From Paludibacter sp. (GTDB lineage Bacteria; Bacteroidota; Bacteroidia; Bacteroidales; Paludibacteraceae): DNA of 64,000 nucleotides. This document shows positions 44,091 through 54,145 of this stretch, one piece after another. How positions within the stretch are numbered: the stretch's first letter is position 1; each line of letters begins with the position of its first letter. Made by a program: the position numbers and the translations under genes. The notes under the pieces were generated by a model. That model was not told the origin of the DNA. It saw only the letters and a program-made list of their open reading frames with translations, and did not search any database. Where the stretch lies: positions 40,155 through 104,154 of the forward strand of contig DAHXOX010000092.1 in the NCBI GenBank assembly GCA_027364655.1, written 5' to 3'.

Positions 44091-45845
44091 TTATTCTTCA
44101 GGTACTTCTATTTTTAGATTTAGTTCTTTCAACTGATTCATGTCAATTGGAGATGGTGCACCACTCATTATATCTCGACCGGAATTATTTTTCGGAAATG
44201 CAATACAATCGCGAATACTGTCCAGGCCGGCAAACAAGGACACAATTCGATCAAGACCAAATGCTAAGCCACCATGTGGAGGAGCACCAAATTTGAAAGC
44301 ATCCATCAAAAAACCAAATTTAAATTGAGCCTCTTCCTCACTGAATCCCATAATTTGAAAAATCTTGTGTTGCAATTCACTATTATGAATTCGAATTGAA
44401 CCTCCGCCTAATTCTACTCCATTGATGACCATATCGTAAGCATTCGCACGAACTTTGCCCGGATCTGACTTCAACAAAGAAATATCTTCCGGCTTTGGGG
44501 AAGTGAATGCGTGGTGCATGGCATAAAAACGTTGCGTTTCATCATCCCACTCAAATAATGGAAAATCGACAACCCAAAGTGGAGCATAATCATTTTTCTT
44601 TCTCAATCCTAACCGATTCCCCATTTCTAAACGCAATTCAGACAAAGCTTTTTGAGTTTTCTTTGTTTCTCCGGCTAAAACCAACATCAAATCACCTGGT
44701 TTTGCATTCATAGCATTTGCTATTCCTTTCAAATCTTCTGAAGAATAAAACTTGTCAATGGAAGATTTAAAAGAGCCATCTGCTTCGAATTTAATATAAA
44801 CTAATCCTTTTGCTCCAATTTGAGGACGTTTCACAAATTCTGTCAGTTCATCTAATTGCTTACGAGTAAACGTGCTGCATTCAGACGCACATATACCCGC
44901 TACATAATCTGCGGCATCAAAAACAGCAAATTGATGACCTGATACAAGTTCTTTCAGCTCAACAAATGACATTCCAAACCGCAAATCAGGCTTATCAGAA
45001 CCATATAATCGCATTGCATCTGCATAAGTAATTCTTGGAAACGGTGACATTTCCATGTGGTGAATTTCTTTAAACAGATGTTTCATCATTCCCTCAAAAA
45101 TATTCAACACATCATCTTGTTCCACAAACGACATTTCACAATCAATTTGTGTGAACTCTGGTTGTCTATCGGCACGCAAATCTTCATCTCGGAAACATTT
45201 CACAATTTGAAAATAACGATCAAAACCGGCAATCATCAACAATTGTTTATAAAGTTGTGGCGATTGTGGCAAGGCGTAAAACTCACCCGGATTCATTCGT
45301 GATGGCACTACGAAATCGCGCGCACCTTCAGGAGTTGATTTAATTAAAACAGGAGTTTCGACTTCTAAAAATTGGAATTCATGTAAATATTTTCGCACTT
45401 CCAACGCAATTAAGTGCCGTAACTCTAAATTACGACGCACTGCGTTACGTCGAAGATCTATGTAACGATATTCCATCCGCAAATCATCACCACCATCTGT
45501 GTCATCTTCAATGGTAAAAGGAGGAATTTTTGATTCATTGAGAATTATCAATTCAATAGCAATGATCTCAATGTCGCCTGTATCTAAATGTTGATTCTTA
45601 TTGCTCCGTTCAGCAACGACCCCCTTACATTGTATCACCCATTCTCGACCTATTCGGTTAGCTTGATCAAATAAGACAGCATTTTTGTCTTGATTAAATA
45701 CCAATTGTGTGATGCCGAAACGATCTCTGAGGTCAACAAATGTCATTCCTCCCATTTTGCGGATGCGTTGCACCCAACCAGATAAAATTACAGTTTCGTT
45801 AATATGATTAAGGCGCAATTCGCCACACGTGTGCGTTCTAAACAT
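44091..45845 (-). CDS. aspS: aspartyl-tRNA synthetase
   Basis: Charges tRNA-Asp; class II synthetase of 584 aa, bacterial type. It has an N-terminal OB-fold anticodon-binding domain (about residues 1-110, [20 protein letters not shown]), motif 2 in [20 protein letters not shown], the GAD insertion (about 280-420), and motif 3 [15 protein letters not shown] near residue 535. Last gene of the maeB-DUF3109-aspS run, 60 bp behind DUF3109. Confidence 0.97.
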   Translation of the reverse strand: MFRTHTCGELRLNHINETVILSGWVQRIRKMGGMTFVDLRDRFGITQLVFNQDKNAVLFDQANRIGREWVIQCKGVVAERSNKNQHLDTGDIEIIAIELIILNESKIPPFTIEDDTDGGDDLRMEYRYIDLRRNAVRRNLELRHLIALEVRKYLHEFQFLEVETPVLIKSTPEGARDFVVPSRMNPGEFYALPQSPQLYKQLLMIAGFDRYFQIVKCFRDEDLRADRQPEFTQIDCEMSFVEQDDVLNIFEGMMKHLFKEIHHMEMSPFPRITYADAMRLYGSDKPDLRFGMSFVELKELVSGHQFAVFDAADYVAGICASECSTFTRKQLDELTEFVKRPQIGAKGLVYIKFEADGSFKSSIDKFYSSEDLKGIANAMNAKPGDLMLVLAGETKKTQKALSELRLEMGNRLGLRKKNDYAPLWVVDFPLFEWDDETQRFYAMHHAFTSPKPEDISLLKSDPGKVRANAYDMVINGVELGGGSIRIHNSELQHKIFQIMGFSEEEAQFKFGFLMDAFKFGAPPHGGLAFGLDRIVSLFAGLDSIRDCIAFPKNNSGRDIMSGAPSPIDMNQLKELNLKIEVPEE

Positions 45846-45905
45846 GTTATTTTAATTGATAACTAATTGTTTATGAAAATATATAATGAACACGAAATTG
45901 ATTGA

Positions 45906-46490
45906 TCATTCTTTCCTTTTCGTATTAACAAAATGATCAGCAGCAATAGTTAGTTGTTGAAACCATTCTTCGCCAAATTTACGAATCAAAGGCTCTTTTA
46001 GAAATTGATAGAGTGGCTCGTTTTGATCGTTTCCTGATACAATAGCATCACGACAAACATGCCATTGATGATAATTAACAGCAGTAAATTTTTTATAGCT
46101 TGTTAGACGGATTGGATATAAATGACACGACAAAGGCTTTCTGAATGATGTTTTCTTCTGTTCAAACGCTTCTTCTATTCGACACTTCCAGTAATTATGC
46201 TCATCTTTAAAGGCAAAGACGCATTCTGCACCATTAACAATCGAAATAGCAAGATCATTATCTCTATCTCGATAAGCAATTCCTTGTCGATGAATTATTG
46301 TTTGTGCATTTTCTGAAAGGTCGTTCCAAATGATAGGCAACAAGGCTTCGATTTGACTTACTTCCTTTTCTGTAACAGGCGCTCCTTCGTCTCCTTCCAC
46401 ACAACAGATTCCTTTGCATTTTGATAAATCACATGCAAAATTCTGATCAATCACATCTAAGCTGATAATTGTGTCATCAATTTGCAACAT
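45906..46490 (-). CDS. DUF3109 family cysteine-rich protein
   Basis: 194 aa. It has the conserved Cys arrangement FACDLSKCKGICCVEGDEG near the N-terminus, ECVF and YWKCRIEEAF in the middle, LSCHLYPIRLT near residue 130, and HVCRDAIV after it. This pattern suggests a metal or Fe-S site, similar to other YkgJ-like CxxCxxxCC proteins (family-level knowledge; site not proven). It lies 6 bp behind maeB, so the two are surely cotranscribed. Function unknown. Confidence 0.85.
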   Translation of the reverse strand: MLQIDDTIISLDVIDQNFACDLSKCKGICCVEGDEGAPVTEKEVSQIEALLPIIWNDLSENAQTIIHRQGIAYRDRDNDLAISIVNGAECVFAFKDEHNYWKCRIEEAFEQKKTSFRKPLSCHLYPIRLTSYKKFTAVNYHQWHVCRDAIVSGNDQNEPLYQFLKEPLIRKFGEEWFQQLTIAADHFVNTKRKE

Positions 46491-46496
46491 AAAAAG

Positions 46497-48800
46497 TTAT
46501 TGTAAATCACCAATTTGATTTTGTTTTTTTTGTTCTGCAACAATTGCATCAATTACAGCAATAATTGTCATGTTTACTATGTCGCGTACTGAACTTTCCA
46601 CGTCAAGAATATGAATTGGTTTATTCAATCCCATTTGAATAGGACCAATCATATCAGCTGTTCCCATCTCCAAAAGCATTTTACTGGCCGTGTTTGCTGA
46701 ACTTAAATTTGGAAATATCAAGGTGTTAACGTCTTTATTTTTTAATTTAGAGAAAGGAAACTTCTCATCACGCAATGCACGATTCAATGCGAAATTCACT
46801 TGTATTTCTCCATCAACGATCATTTCTGGGCAAATCTTATGCAACGTATCAACAACGCGATGCACACTTGCTGGACTGCCTTGTTTGTCAACTCCGAAGT
46901 TTGAGTAAGAAACCATTGCAATAACAGGATCATGTGCAAAAAATTTAACGGCTTGGTATGTTAAACGAGCAATATCAATCAATGTCTCTGTATCAGGATG
47001 TCTATTAAACAGTGTGTCGGCCAAGAAAAATGTACCCTTTTTATTATTTACAATATGCATGGCAGCTATGTGTTTCACGCCTTCACGAATCCCAATCACC
47101 TGTTTTGCCGCATTGATATTTTCAATGAAATTAGTATAAGCACCTGTAATCATGGCATCGGCATCTCCGGTTTCAACCATCATCATGCCAAAATAGCTAC
47201 GATCAAACATTTTTTCAAGAGCATCCGTCAATGTCATTCCATCACGACCACATTTACCGGTTAATATTTTGGCATAACGGGCACGACGTTCTTCTTCGCG
47301 ATCATGTCGAAGATTTACAATTTCAATACCTGTCAAATCAATATTATTCTCTTCTGCCATTTTTGCAATTCGTTCTTCGTTTCCTAACAAAACAGGGAAA
47401 CAAACCCCCTCAGATTTCGCTGAAATAGCAGCTTTGAGCATATTTAAATGATTGGCCTCAGAGAAAACAACCCGTTTTGGATTTTGGCGCGCTGTTTCTG
47501 AAAAATGACGTAACATTTTGTTGTCATAACCCATTAACTCTCTAAGTTTTGTATTGTATGCTTCCCAGTCAGTAATTGGTTTTCGTGCTACACCCGAAGC
47601 AATTGCTGCTTTAGCAACAGCAGGCGCCACTGTGGTCAACAAACGAGGATCAAGTGGTTTTGGTATAATATATGAGCGTCCAAACGTGATTTTATTTAAG
47701 TTGTACGCAGCATTCACCACATCGGGAACCGGCTTTTTAGCTAATTCTGCAATGGCTAAAACGGCAGCCTTCTTCATCTCTTCGTTAATGGATGTTGCAC
47801 GAACATCTAAGGCTCCACGAAATATATATGGAAAACCTAATACATTGTTGATTTGATTGGGATAATCAGAGCGTCCAGTGGCAAACAGAATATCTCCGCG
47901 CGAATCCATAGCATCAGCATACGAGATTTCTGGATTTGGATTGGCCAATGCAAATACAATGGGATCTTTAGCCATTGTTCGCACCATTTCTTTGGTGAGC
48001 ACGTCAGCCACAGATAAACCTAAAAACACATCAGCTCCATGTACTGCATCAGCTAATGTTTTAATATTCTTTCTTTCAGTAGCAAACTCTTTTTTCTGAG
48101 GTGTCAGATTTGATCTATCCGATGAAATCACGCCTTTGCTGTCAACCATAATAACATTTTCTCTTCGAGCACCTAATAAGATATATAAGCGAGCGCAAGA
48201 ATTGGCTGCAGCACCAGCTCCATTGACGACAATTTGTACTTCTTCAATTTTTTTCCCAACGATTTCAAGAGCATTGAGTAAACCGGCAGAAGTAATAATA
48301 GCTGTTCCATGTTGATCATCGTGCATCACAGGTATATCCAGTTCAGCTCGTAAACGTGCTTCAATTTCAAAACATTCAGGCGCTTTTATATCTTCTAAAT
48401 TAATGCCTCCAAAAGTAGGAGAAATGGCTTTTACGGTTTGAATAAATTTCTCAGGATCTTTTTCATTTACCTCAATGTCAAACACATCGATACCAGCAAA
48501 AATTTTGAAAAGAAGGCCTTTCCCTTCCATCACGGGTTTTCCTGCTAATGCCCCGATATCACCCAATCCTAAAACAGCTGTTCCATTGGAAATAACAGCG
48601 ACTAAATTCCCTTTGTCAGTGTATTCATAAGCGTCATTAGGGTCTTTTTCAATTTCCAAACAAGGTTCTGCAACTCCTGGCGAATAGGCCAATGATAAAT
48701 CAGTTTGAGTGCTGTAAGGTTTAGTCGGCACAACTTCAATTTTCCCTGGTTTGCCCATTCTATGGTAGTTTAGGGCATCTTCTTTAGTAATCTTTGCCAT
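46497..48800 (-). CDS. maeB: NADP-dependent malic enzyme with C-terminal phosphotransacetylase-like domain
   Basis: Oxidatively decarboxylates malate to pyruvate, producing NADPH. 767 aa hybrid of the MaeB type: malic domain with LAYSPGVAEPC and GNLVAVISNGTAVLGLGDIG (about residues 33-75) and MHDDQHGTAI (about 160); NAD(P)-binding GAGAAANSCARLYILLGA (about 195-215). A PTA-like domain covers about 430-750 and ends FPNLSSANTASKMLLEMGTA. In known members the PTA part is regulatory rather than catalytic. Heads a three-gene run with DUF3109 and aspS. Confidence 0.95.
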   Translation of the reverse strand: MAKITKEDALNYHRMGKPGKIEVVPTKPYSTQTDLSLAYSPGVAEPCLEIEKDPNDAYEYTDKGNLVAVISNGTAVLGLGDIGALAGKPVMEGKGLLFKIFAGIDVFDIEVNEKDPEKFIQTVKAISPTFGGINLEDIKAPECFEIEARLRAELDIPVMHDDQHGTAIITSAGLLNALEIVGKKIEEVQIVVNGAGAAANSCARLYILLGARRENVIMVDSKGVISSDRSNLTPQKKEFATERKNIKTLADAVHGADVFLGLSVADVLTKEMVRTMAKDPIVFALANPNPEISYADAMDSRGDILFATGRSDYPNQINNVLGFPYIFRGALDVRATSINEEMKKAAVLAIAELAKKPVPDVVNAAYNLNKITFGRSYIIPKPLDPRLLTTVAPAVAKAAIASGVARKPITDWEAYNTKLRELMGYDNKMLRHFSETARQNPKRVVFSEANHLNMLKAAISAKSEGVCFPVLLGNEERIAKMAEENNIDLTGIEIVNLRHDREEERRARYAKILTGKCGRDGMTLTDALEKMFDRSYFGMMMVETGDADAMITGAYTNFIENINAAKQVIGIREGVKHIAAMHIVNNKKGTFFLADTLFNRHPDTETLIDIARLTYQAVKFFAHDPVIAMVSYSNFGVDKQGSPASVHRVVDTLHKICPEMIVDGEIQVNFALNRALRDEKFPFSKLKNKDVNTLIFPNLSSANTASKMLLEMGTADMIGPIQMGLNKPIHILDVESSVRDIVNMTIIAVIDAIVAEQKKQNQIGDLQ

Positions 48801-49046
48801 GTTATTTGATGAATGATTTGTATTTGGTGAGTTAACGATGCTGCAAATTTAGCCTATTTTCTCCTAATACTACTGCATCATGGAACAATAAAACGGTATA
48901 TTTATTATTTTTCACGGCTTCTTGAAGTTTGTTTTTATGTATGTCAAATATTTTCCGTGTATATTCTCGTTTTTGATTAAAACGGCATACGTACATCAGT
49001 GAAAATAGATATATTTGTCCCATAGAAACCACTTACTCCAATTTTC

Positions 49047-49538
49047 ATGCCCAAGCTCTCGATTATTGCTGCCATTGCAGCTCACAATGCCATCGGTAAA
49101 AACAATCAATTATTATGCCATATTTCAGAAGATTTACAACGGTTTAAACAGCTTACACTGAATCACACGGTGATAATGGGACGAAATACATTTCTTTCGC
49201 TTCCTAAAGGAGCTTTACCTAAAAGAAAAAACATTGTTGTGACAACTCAATCTCTTCAATTTCCAGGCTGCTTAGTTGCGCATACATTAGAGGAAGCTTT
49301 GCAATTATGTGAAGAAGAGGAAGAAATTTTCATCATCGGAGGAAGTTCTCTCTATCATCAAACTATTAATCAAGCCGATAAATTGTACTTAACCTATATT
49401 TATGCACCTTTTGAAGCAGACGCATTTTTTCCCACTTTAGATTCTGCTCAATGGCATACAACTTTTTCGGAAGATCATCCGGAAACGGACGTGAATCCAT
49501 ATCACTTCTCGTTTATAAATTATGAACGTAATGATTAA
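49047..49538 (+). CDS. folA: dihydrofolate reductase
   Basis: Reduces dihydrofolate to tetrahydrofolate; 163 aa. LSIIAAIAAHNAIGKNNQLL, HTVIMGRNTFLSLPKGALPK and EEIFIIGGSSLYHQTI are all in place, and the catalytic Asp is in HISEDLQRF. The usually Trp-containing loop (L-W-x-L-P in many enzymes) reads LLCHIS, with Cys where E. coli has Trp22 and Ser in place of the Pro. A -7-like TATATTTG (49010-49017) lies 30 bp upstream. Divergent from maeB. Confidence 0.93.
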   Translation: MPKLSIIAAIAAHNAIGKNNQLLCHISEDLQRFKQLTLNHTVIMGRNTFLSLPKGALPKRKNIVVTTQSLQFPGCLVAHTLEEALQLCEEEEEIFIIGGSSLYHQTINQADKLYLTYIYAPFEADAFFPTLDSAQWHTTFSEDHPETDVNPYHFSFINYERND

Positions 49539-49549
49539 TATTTAATCAA

Positions 49550-50464
49550 TCATGCTGTTTTCAATGCGCCAATAATATCAATAATTGACTCACAATGATG
49601 GCGTTGTAAATAGTCGTCAATGCCTTGAATCACTTGTAGACTAACAGCCGGATCAATAAAATTGGCAGTTCCCACTTCAATAGCAGTTGCGCCTGCTAAG
49701 AAAAATTCAATTGCATCGCGCGCATTGCTAATTCCTCCCATCCCAACAACAGGAATCTTCACTGCATGAGCTACTTGCCAAACCATTCGTAACGCAATTG
49801 GCTTAACACATGGACCGGATAACCCTCCAGTGATAGTTGATAGCAGCGGCTTTTGCGTTTCAGCATCAATAGCCATTCCTAATAATGTATTAATAAGTGA
49901 AACTGCATCAGCACCTTCATGTTCGACAGCTTCCGCAATGGAGATAATATCGGTTACATTGGGTGATAATTTAACAATTAGCGTTTTATGGTACACTTTG
50001 CGAACCTCTTTGACCACTTCGGCTGCCATATCTTTGTCAACGCCAAATGCCATGCCACCTTGTTTTACATTAGGACATGATATGTTTAATTCAATTGCAG
50101 GAATAGATGATAATGAATTTATTTTTTCAGCTGTTTCAATGTAATCTTCTAATGTAGAACCAGAAACATTAACAATGAATGCCGTTTCAAATACTTTCAA
50201 ACGTGGATAAATTGTATTTATAAAATAATCTACCCCTTTATTTTGCAATCCAACTGCATTCAACATGCCGGATGGTGTTTCTGCCATTCTTGGATAAGGA
50301 TTTCCTTCGCGTCGGTGCAGCGTTGTCCCTTTTACACAAATGCCTCCTAATTGATTAATATCTAAAAAATCGAGATATTCTTCGCCATAACCAAACGTAC
50401 CAGAAGCTGTAATAACGGGATTTTTTAGCGTAAGGTTGCCTATTTTTGTCGTTAAATTTGCCAT
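49550..50464 (-). CDS. pyrD: dihydroorotate dehydrogenase, class 1B catalytic subunit
   Basis: Oxidises dihydroorotate to orotate in pyrimidine synthesis. FMN TIM-barrel protein of 304 aa: [15 protein letters not shown] at the start, the catalytic Cys in [17 protein letters not shown], and [20 protein letters not shown] at the FMN phosphate site. The Cys (not Ser) and the adjoining pyrK mark class 1B, which passes electrons to NAD through PyrK. It overlaps the end of pyrK by 13 nt. Confidence 0.96.
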   Translation of the reverse strand: MANLTTKIGNLTLKNPVITASGTFGYGEEYLDFLDINQLGGICVKGTTLHRREGNPYPRMAETPSGMLNAVGLQNKGVDYFINTIYPRLKVFETAFIVNVSGSTLEDYIETAEKINSLSSIPAIELNISCPNVKQGGMAFGVDKDMAAEVVKEVRKVYHKTLIVKLSPNVTDIISIAEAVEHEGADAVSLINTLLGMAIDAETQKPLLSTITGGLSGPCVKPIALRMVWQVAHAVKIPVVGMGGISNARDAIEFFLAGATAIEVGTANFIDPAVSLQVIQGIDDYLQRHHCESIIDIIGALKTA

Positions 50465-51225
50465 ACCAACTCTTTTGTATTAAATACTGGTCCATCTGTA
50501 CATACACATTGATTGCCTTGATGAGTTTGTGTAACGCAGCACAAACAAGCTCCAATGCCGCATGCCATTTTATTTTCGAGGGAAACTTCAGAATCAATAG
50601 ATTTATTTTCAGCAAATTGAGTGACAGCTTGCATCATGGGAGTCGGTCCGCACGTATAAATTTTATCAAACGTATTTTTCAAGATAGAATGATTGGTCAC
50701 AAAACCGATTTCTCCAGCTGATCCGTCTTCAGTTGTCACATAGACATTGCCAAATTTTTGAAATTCTTCAAGTTCAATCAATCCATCGACATTTCGTGCA
50801 CCAATCAAAAAAGAAGGCGAAAAACCCTTTTCAGCCAATATTGCACCTAAAAATAACAAAGGAGCTACTCCCACACCACCGCCAATCAGCAACAGCCTTG
50901 ATTGAGTTGCTGTCGGCATAGAGAACGAATTTCCCAATGGATAAATAAGGTTTAGAGAATCTCCCGTTTTATTCTTACTTAACGAACGTGTTCCATCACC
51001 TACTACTTGAATTAATAACCAAATCTCATTTTTTAGACGATCTACGTAATTTATTGAAAATGTACGTCTTAAAAAAACAGAGGGAGTGTCGTCAATTTTC
51101 AACTGAACAAATTGGCCTGGCAACATGAGTGGCAACGGCTCTGCTTGAGTTAATTTCAATAAGAAATGATTGTTTTTTAATGGAATATTCTCTGAAACAA
51201 CCAAATTTCCGATGAATTTTTTCAT
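50452..51225 (-). CDS. pyrK: dihydroorotate dehydrogenase electron-transfer subunit
   Basis: FAD and [2Fe-2S] subunit that links PyrD to NAD; 257 aa. The FAD motif is [10 protein letters not shown] (residues about 53-62), the NAD domain has [16 protein letters not shown], and the C-terminal cluster [21 protein letters not shown] holds the four Fe-S cysteines. First gene of a pyrK-pyrD pair with overlapping ends, implying translational coupling. Confidence 0.95.
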   Translation of the reverse strand: MKKFIGNLVVSENIPLKNNHFLLKLTQAEPLPLMLPGQFVQLKIDDTPSVFLRRTFSINYVDRLKNEIWLLIQVVGDGTRSLSKNKTGDSLNLIYPLGNSFSMPTATQSRLLLIGGGVGVAPLLFLGAILAEKGFSPSFLIGARNVDGLIELEEFQKFGNVYVTTEDGSAGEIGFVTNHSILKNTFDKIYTCGPTPMMQAVTQFAENKSIDSEVSLENKMACGIGACLCCVTQTHQGNQCVCTDGPVFNTKELVWQI

Positions 51226-51385
51226 TTTTTATTTCTATGAGTTCGACTCCGAATAGCTATGTAACGACAAAGAATTCATGTCATTAAATCGACAAGATAC
51301 AAATATCTTACATGACAATAAATTTGTGTACAAAAGTAGGCAAAATTCAGTGTGCATACAACAATCGAAGTACCAAAAGGCACAG

Positions 51386-51832
51386 CTACAGAATAGAAGA
51401 TGACGGTATAAATTCTTCAAACGTCATATCTGAATAATAGACAGTTATCTTGTTGATTTTTTTTGGTTGAATTGCAGGAACCGATGGCGTGATACTTGGA
51501 ATTAGAGTAGAATCTTCTTTTGAAGTATCGGCTGGATCCTTGTTTACATTCAACTTTAGATTCTTATCAGACAATTTGGGTATGGCATCATCAAATAAAG
51601 ATGTCTGTCCTGACACAAAAGATGGGCGATACATAGAACCATATCCTAATATTAGCCAGTCAGGATTGATTGTAGGAAACGTTGCAAGAATTTTTTGAAT
51701 AATCTCCATGCTCGGTTTGTTTCTTCCGTTTATTATATGAGAAATAACAGAAGGTTGAGTGCCAATAGTCAACGCAAATTTACCAGATGTGAGATTTTCT
51801 GTCTCTATAATTTGTACAATTCTTTCCTTCAT
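51386..51832 (-). CDS. XRE-family helix-turn-helix regulator
   Basis: 148 aa. The N-terminal HTH_3-type domain covers about residues 1-65 (LTSGKFALTIGTQPSVISHI, NGRNKPSMEIIQKIL, then NPDWLILGYGSMY). A polar, disordered linker (about 70-125) and a short conserved-looking end (KITVYYSDMTFEEF) follow. It has no protease or ligand domain. Upstream lie three TACAAATGTA dyads, two of them fused to promoter -7 elements for this gene, so it is a good candidate to control itself. Its targets are otherwise unknown. Confidence 0.85.
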   Translation of the reverse strand: MKERIVQIIETENLTSGKFALTIGTQPSVISHIINGRNKPSMEIIQKILATFPTINPDWLILGYGSMYRPSFVSGQTSLFDDAIPKLSDKNLKLNVNKDPADTSKEDSTLIPSITPSVPAIQPKKINKITVYYSDMTFEEFIPSSSIL

Positions 51833-51862
51833 GGCGATAAGTTTTACAGTCTAAATGCGCTA

Positions 51863-51893
51863 CAAATGTAAACAAACAAATTCACAAAAACAA
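51863..51893 (-). promoter_or_regulatory. promoter P1 of the XRE gene
   Basis: Minus strand: TTG (51893-51891), 20-bp spacer, TACATTTG (51870-51863), a perfect TAnnTTTG that lies inside the first dyad. The leader to the ATG at 51832 would be about 24 nt. Confidence 0.6.
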
Positions 51894-51900
51894 CACAATA

Positions 51901-51931
51901 CAAATGTAAACGGTAAGTTCATGCGATACAA
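51901..51931 (-). promoter_or_regulatory. possible promoter P2 of the XRE gene
   Basis: Minus strand: TTG (51931-51929, inside the third dyad), 20-bp spacer, TACATTTG (51908-51901, inside the second dyad). Same geometry as P1. Confidence 0.45.
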
Positions 51932-51936
51932 ATGTA

Positions 51937-52674
51937 ATCCATCTACTTAGAATGATCTTATCTCATAGGCAAGTTGATAAAGAATATAGTATAGAATGAC
52001 AATACTTTGGAACTAAAGCAAAGTAATGATTTATGAAAACTATATATATTATTGATATACAATGATTATACTTAAAATATTATATGTTTAATCGACAAAC
52101 AGATTAAATTCTCTTATAATGAGAAAACTCTATTCAATCATCAATTTAAATATTTATCATAATATATTGATTAAAAGCATTTTGAAAAACAACAACACCT
52201 TATGGTAATAAAAAATAATCTCATTCTGTAGTTTTGTAACGATAGAACAAATAGCCAGTTGTGAATTACATTTGTGAATGGCAAAAGCAAGTAATGTGTG
52301 CATTTGTATCTGATTTTCTTCTTTACAAATGTAACTAATAACTCGCTTTTGCTAATTCTGTAAATTTATCATTCCAAATTCACATCCCTATCCTTACAAT
52401 TCATTTCCATCGGTAACAGTTTTGTGTTACTTACAAACTTCTACAACAAAATTCAATGGTCTTTTTGTGTGTTACCTTGTAAAGTCGGCCTTGCAAAGTA
52501 TTTTTTAAAAGCAATTTCATAAATTATATTCAAAAAAAATGAGATTAATAAATTGATTTATTGCACATTACTCTTATTACAAATGAATATTGACACTTTG
52601 AGAATCCATTTTTTGCGTAATTGTAGACCCGTAATGGAATATATTGCTTAGATAACAGGTTTCACTCTCTCCCT
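51937..52674. other. gene-free AT-rich region between the XRE gene and rlmD
   Basis: No supported gene in about 740 bp. 51960-52210 is very AT-rich with a TACTTTG/CAAAGTA hairpin (52003-52025). A second group of dyad-like sites lies at 52267-52276 (TACATTTGTG), 52299-52308 (TGCATTTGTA) and 52324-52333 (TACAAATGTA exact); another one-mismatch copy is TACAAATGAA at 52578-52587. GTAACA/TGTTAC forms a small hairpin at 52413-52430. Confidence 0.5.
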
Positions 52675-52706
52675 TTTGGGATACCCGAGATAAATATTTA
52701 ATTTTG
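52675..52706 (+). promoter_or_regulatory. promoter of the rlmD-GT-marC-dgkA operon
   Basis: TTTG at 52675-52678, 20-bp spacer, TAATTTTG at 52699-52706 (perfect TAnnTTTG). The rlmD GTG at 52727 is 20 bp downstream, so the leader is very short. Confidence 0.65.
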
Positions 52707-52726
52707 CAAATAAAAAAAACAACCAC

Positions 52727-54145
52727 GTGAGACCTATAAAAAAACAACTCCCAATTTTGACTGATGTTTCTATAGTTGATATTGCTGCCGAAGGAAAAGC
52801 TGTTGCAAAAGTTAATGATTGGGTGATCTTTATCCCATTTGTTGCACCAGGCGATATTATCGATATTCAACTAACAAAAAAACGTAATAGTTATGCTGAA
52901 GGTAGAGCCATTACGTTTCATCACTATTCAGACGAACGTGTAGAACCTTTTTGTGAACATTTTGGTACATGCGGAGGATGCAAATGGCAACATTTACGCT
53001 ATGAAAGGCAATTGTTCTATAAGCAGAAGCAAGTGATCGACAACTTGCAGCGCATTGGTAAGATTTCGTTACCGGAAATTTCACCCATTTTGGGGGCAGC
53101 TCATACTACATTCTATCGCAACAAACTTGAATTCACATTTTCAAATAAACGCTGGATGACACAAACCGAACTTCAGTCCAGTGAAACAATTGAAGATAGA
53201 AACGCCCTTGGATTCCATATTCCAACCTTGTTCGATAAAGTATTGGATATTAAAACATGCTGGCTGCAAAGCGATATTTCAAATCAAATTAGAAATGCGA
53301 TTAAAGAATACGCAATAGCTCATCAAATGACCTTCTTTGACTTGCGAAACCAAGAAGGGTGGCTTAGAAATATGATCATTCGTACCACAACAACCGGAGA
53401 ATTGATGGTAATCATGGTATTTTATTATGAAGAGACGGAACTTCGCAACCAACTATTGAAATTTTTAGTTGATCAGTTTCCACAAATCACTTCCTTAGTC
53501 TACATTATCAACGAAAAAGCCAATGACAGTATCACTGATCAACAAGTATATTTATTTCACGGACGTGAATATATTTTAGAACAAATGGAATCGCTTCGGT
53601 TTAAGATTGGCCCAAAATCGTTTTATCAAACCAATTCGTTACAAGCATATGAACTTTATAAAATTGTACGTGAATTTGCAGAATTGAAAGGAAATGAGCT
53701 AGTTTATGATTTGTACACGGGTACCGGCACAATTGCAAATTTTATAGCCCAATTGGCACGTCAAATTATTGGTATTGAATATGTTTCTGAAGCTATTGAA
53801 GATGCAAAATCAAATGCTCAACTCAATCACGTTGACAACACGCTCTTTTTTGCCGGCGATATTAAAGACGTGATGAATGACGCATTTATCGATACGCATG
53901 GAGTGCCTGATGTTTTAATTACTGATCCACCAAGAGCGGGAATGCACAAAGATGTGATTAATAAGATACTAGAAATTAAACCAAAACGTATTGTCTATGT
54001 TAGTTGCAATCCAGCAACACAAGCCAGAGATTTACAATTGCTTGATGAACTATACGAAGTTACAAAAGTTCAACCGGTAGATATGTTTCCACATACGCAA
54101 CATGTTGAAAATGTTGCGCAATTGAAATTGAGATTGAATGGGTAA
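52727..54145 (+). CDS. rlmD: 23S rRNA (uracil-5-)-methyltransferase, RlmD/RumA type
   Basis: 472 aa. The GTG start at 52727 lies 20 bp after a strong promoter, and no ATG precedes the TRAM domain. It has a TRAM RNA-binding domain (about residues 12-70, SIVDIAAEGKAVAKVNDWVI), Fe-S cysteines CEHFGTCGGCKWQH (about 76-89) plus a later Cys, a SAM-binding VYDLYTGTGTIANFIAQLA, and the catalytic region TDPPRAGMH and VSCNPATQARDLQ with the nucleophilic Cys. TrmA-superfamily members modify U in rRNA or tRNA; rRNA is the likely target here. It overlaps the glycosyltransferase gene by 8 nt. Confidence 0.9.
   Translation: MRPIKKQLPILTDVSIVDIAAEGKAVAKVNDWVIFIPFVAPGDIIDIQLTKKRNSYAEGRAITFHHYSDERVEPFCEHFGTCGGCKWQHLRYERQLFYKQKQVIDNLQRIGKISLPEISPILGAAHTTFYRNKLEFTFSNKRWMTQTELQSSETIEDRNALGFHIPTLFDKVLDIKTCWLQSDISNQIRNAIKEYAIAHQMTFFDLRNQEGWLRNMIIRTTTTGELMVIMVFYYEETELRNQLLKFLVDQFPQITSLVYIINEKANDSITDQQVYLFHGREYILEQMESLRFKIGPKSFYQTNSLQAYELYKIVREFAELKGNELVYDLYTGTGTIANFIAQLARQIIGIEYVSEAIEDAKSNAQLNHVDNTLFFAGDIKDVMNDAFIDTHGVPDVLITDPPRAGMHKDVINKILEIKPKRIVYVSCNPATQARDLQLLDELYEVTKVQPVDMFPHTQHVENVAQLKLRLNG

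Larger units (their letters stand above)
51861..51936. promoter_or_regulatory. three TACAAATGTA dyads upstream of the XRE gene (candidate operators)
   Basis: Exact copies at 51861-51870, 51899-51908 and 51927-51936: TACA and TGTA half-sites around a 2-bp centre, each followed by AA or AT. Starts are 38 and 28 bp apart. The first lies 29 bp from the regulator ATG. Confidence 0.6.

Noticed and set aside
48832-49032. 66-codon minus-strand frame between maeB and folA
   Set aside because: No recognisable content, spans the likely promoters of both divergent genes.
51235-51420. 61-codon minus-strand frame between pyrK and the XRE gene
   Set aside because: Cys/Phe/Leu-rich chance product, overlaps the end of the XRE gene, no support.
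51833-52726. CRISPR array from the recurring TACAAATGTA motif
   Set aside because: The repeat is only 10 bp and dyad-symmetric, spacing is irregular (38, 28, then 32, 25 bp), and no cas gene is near.
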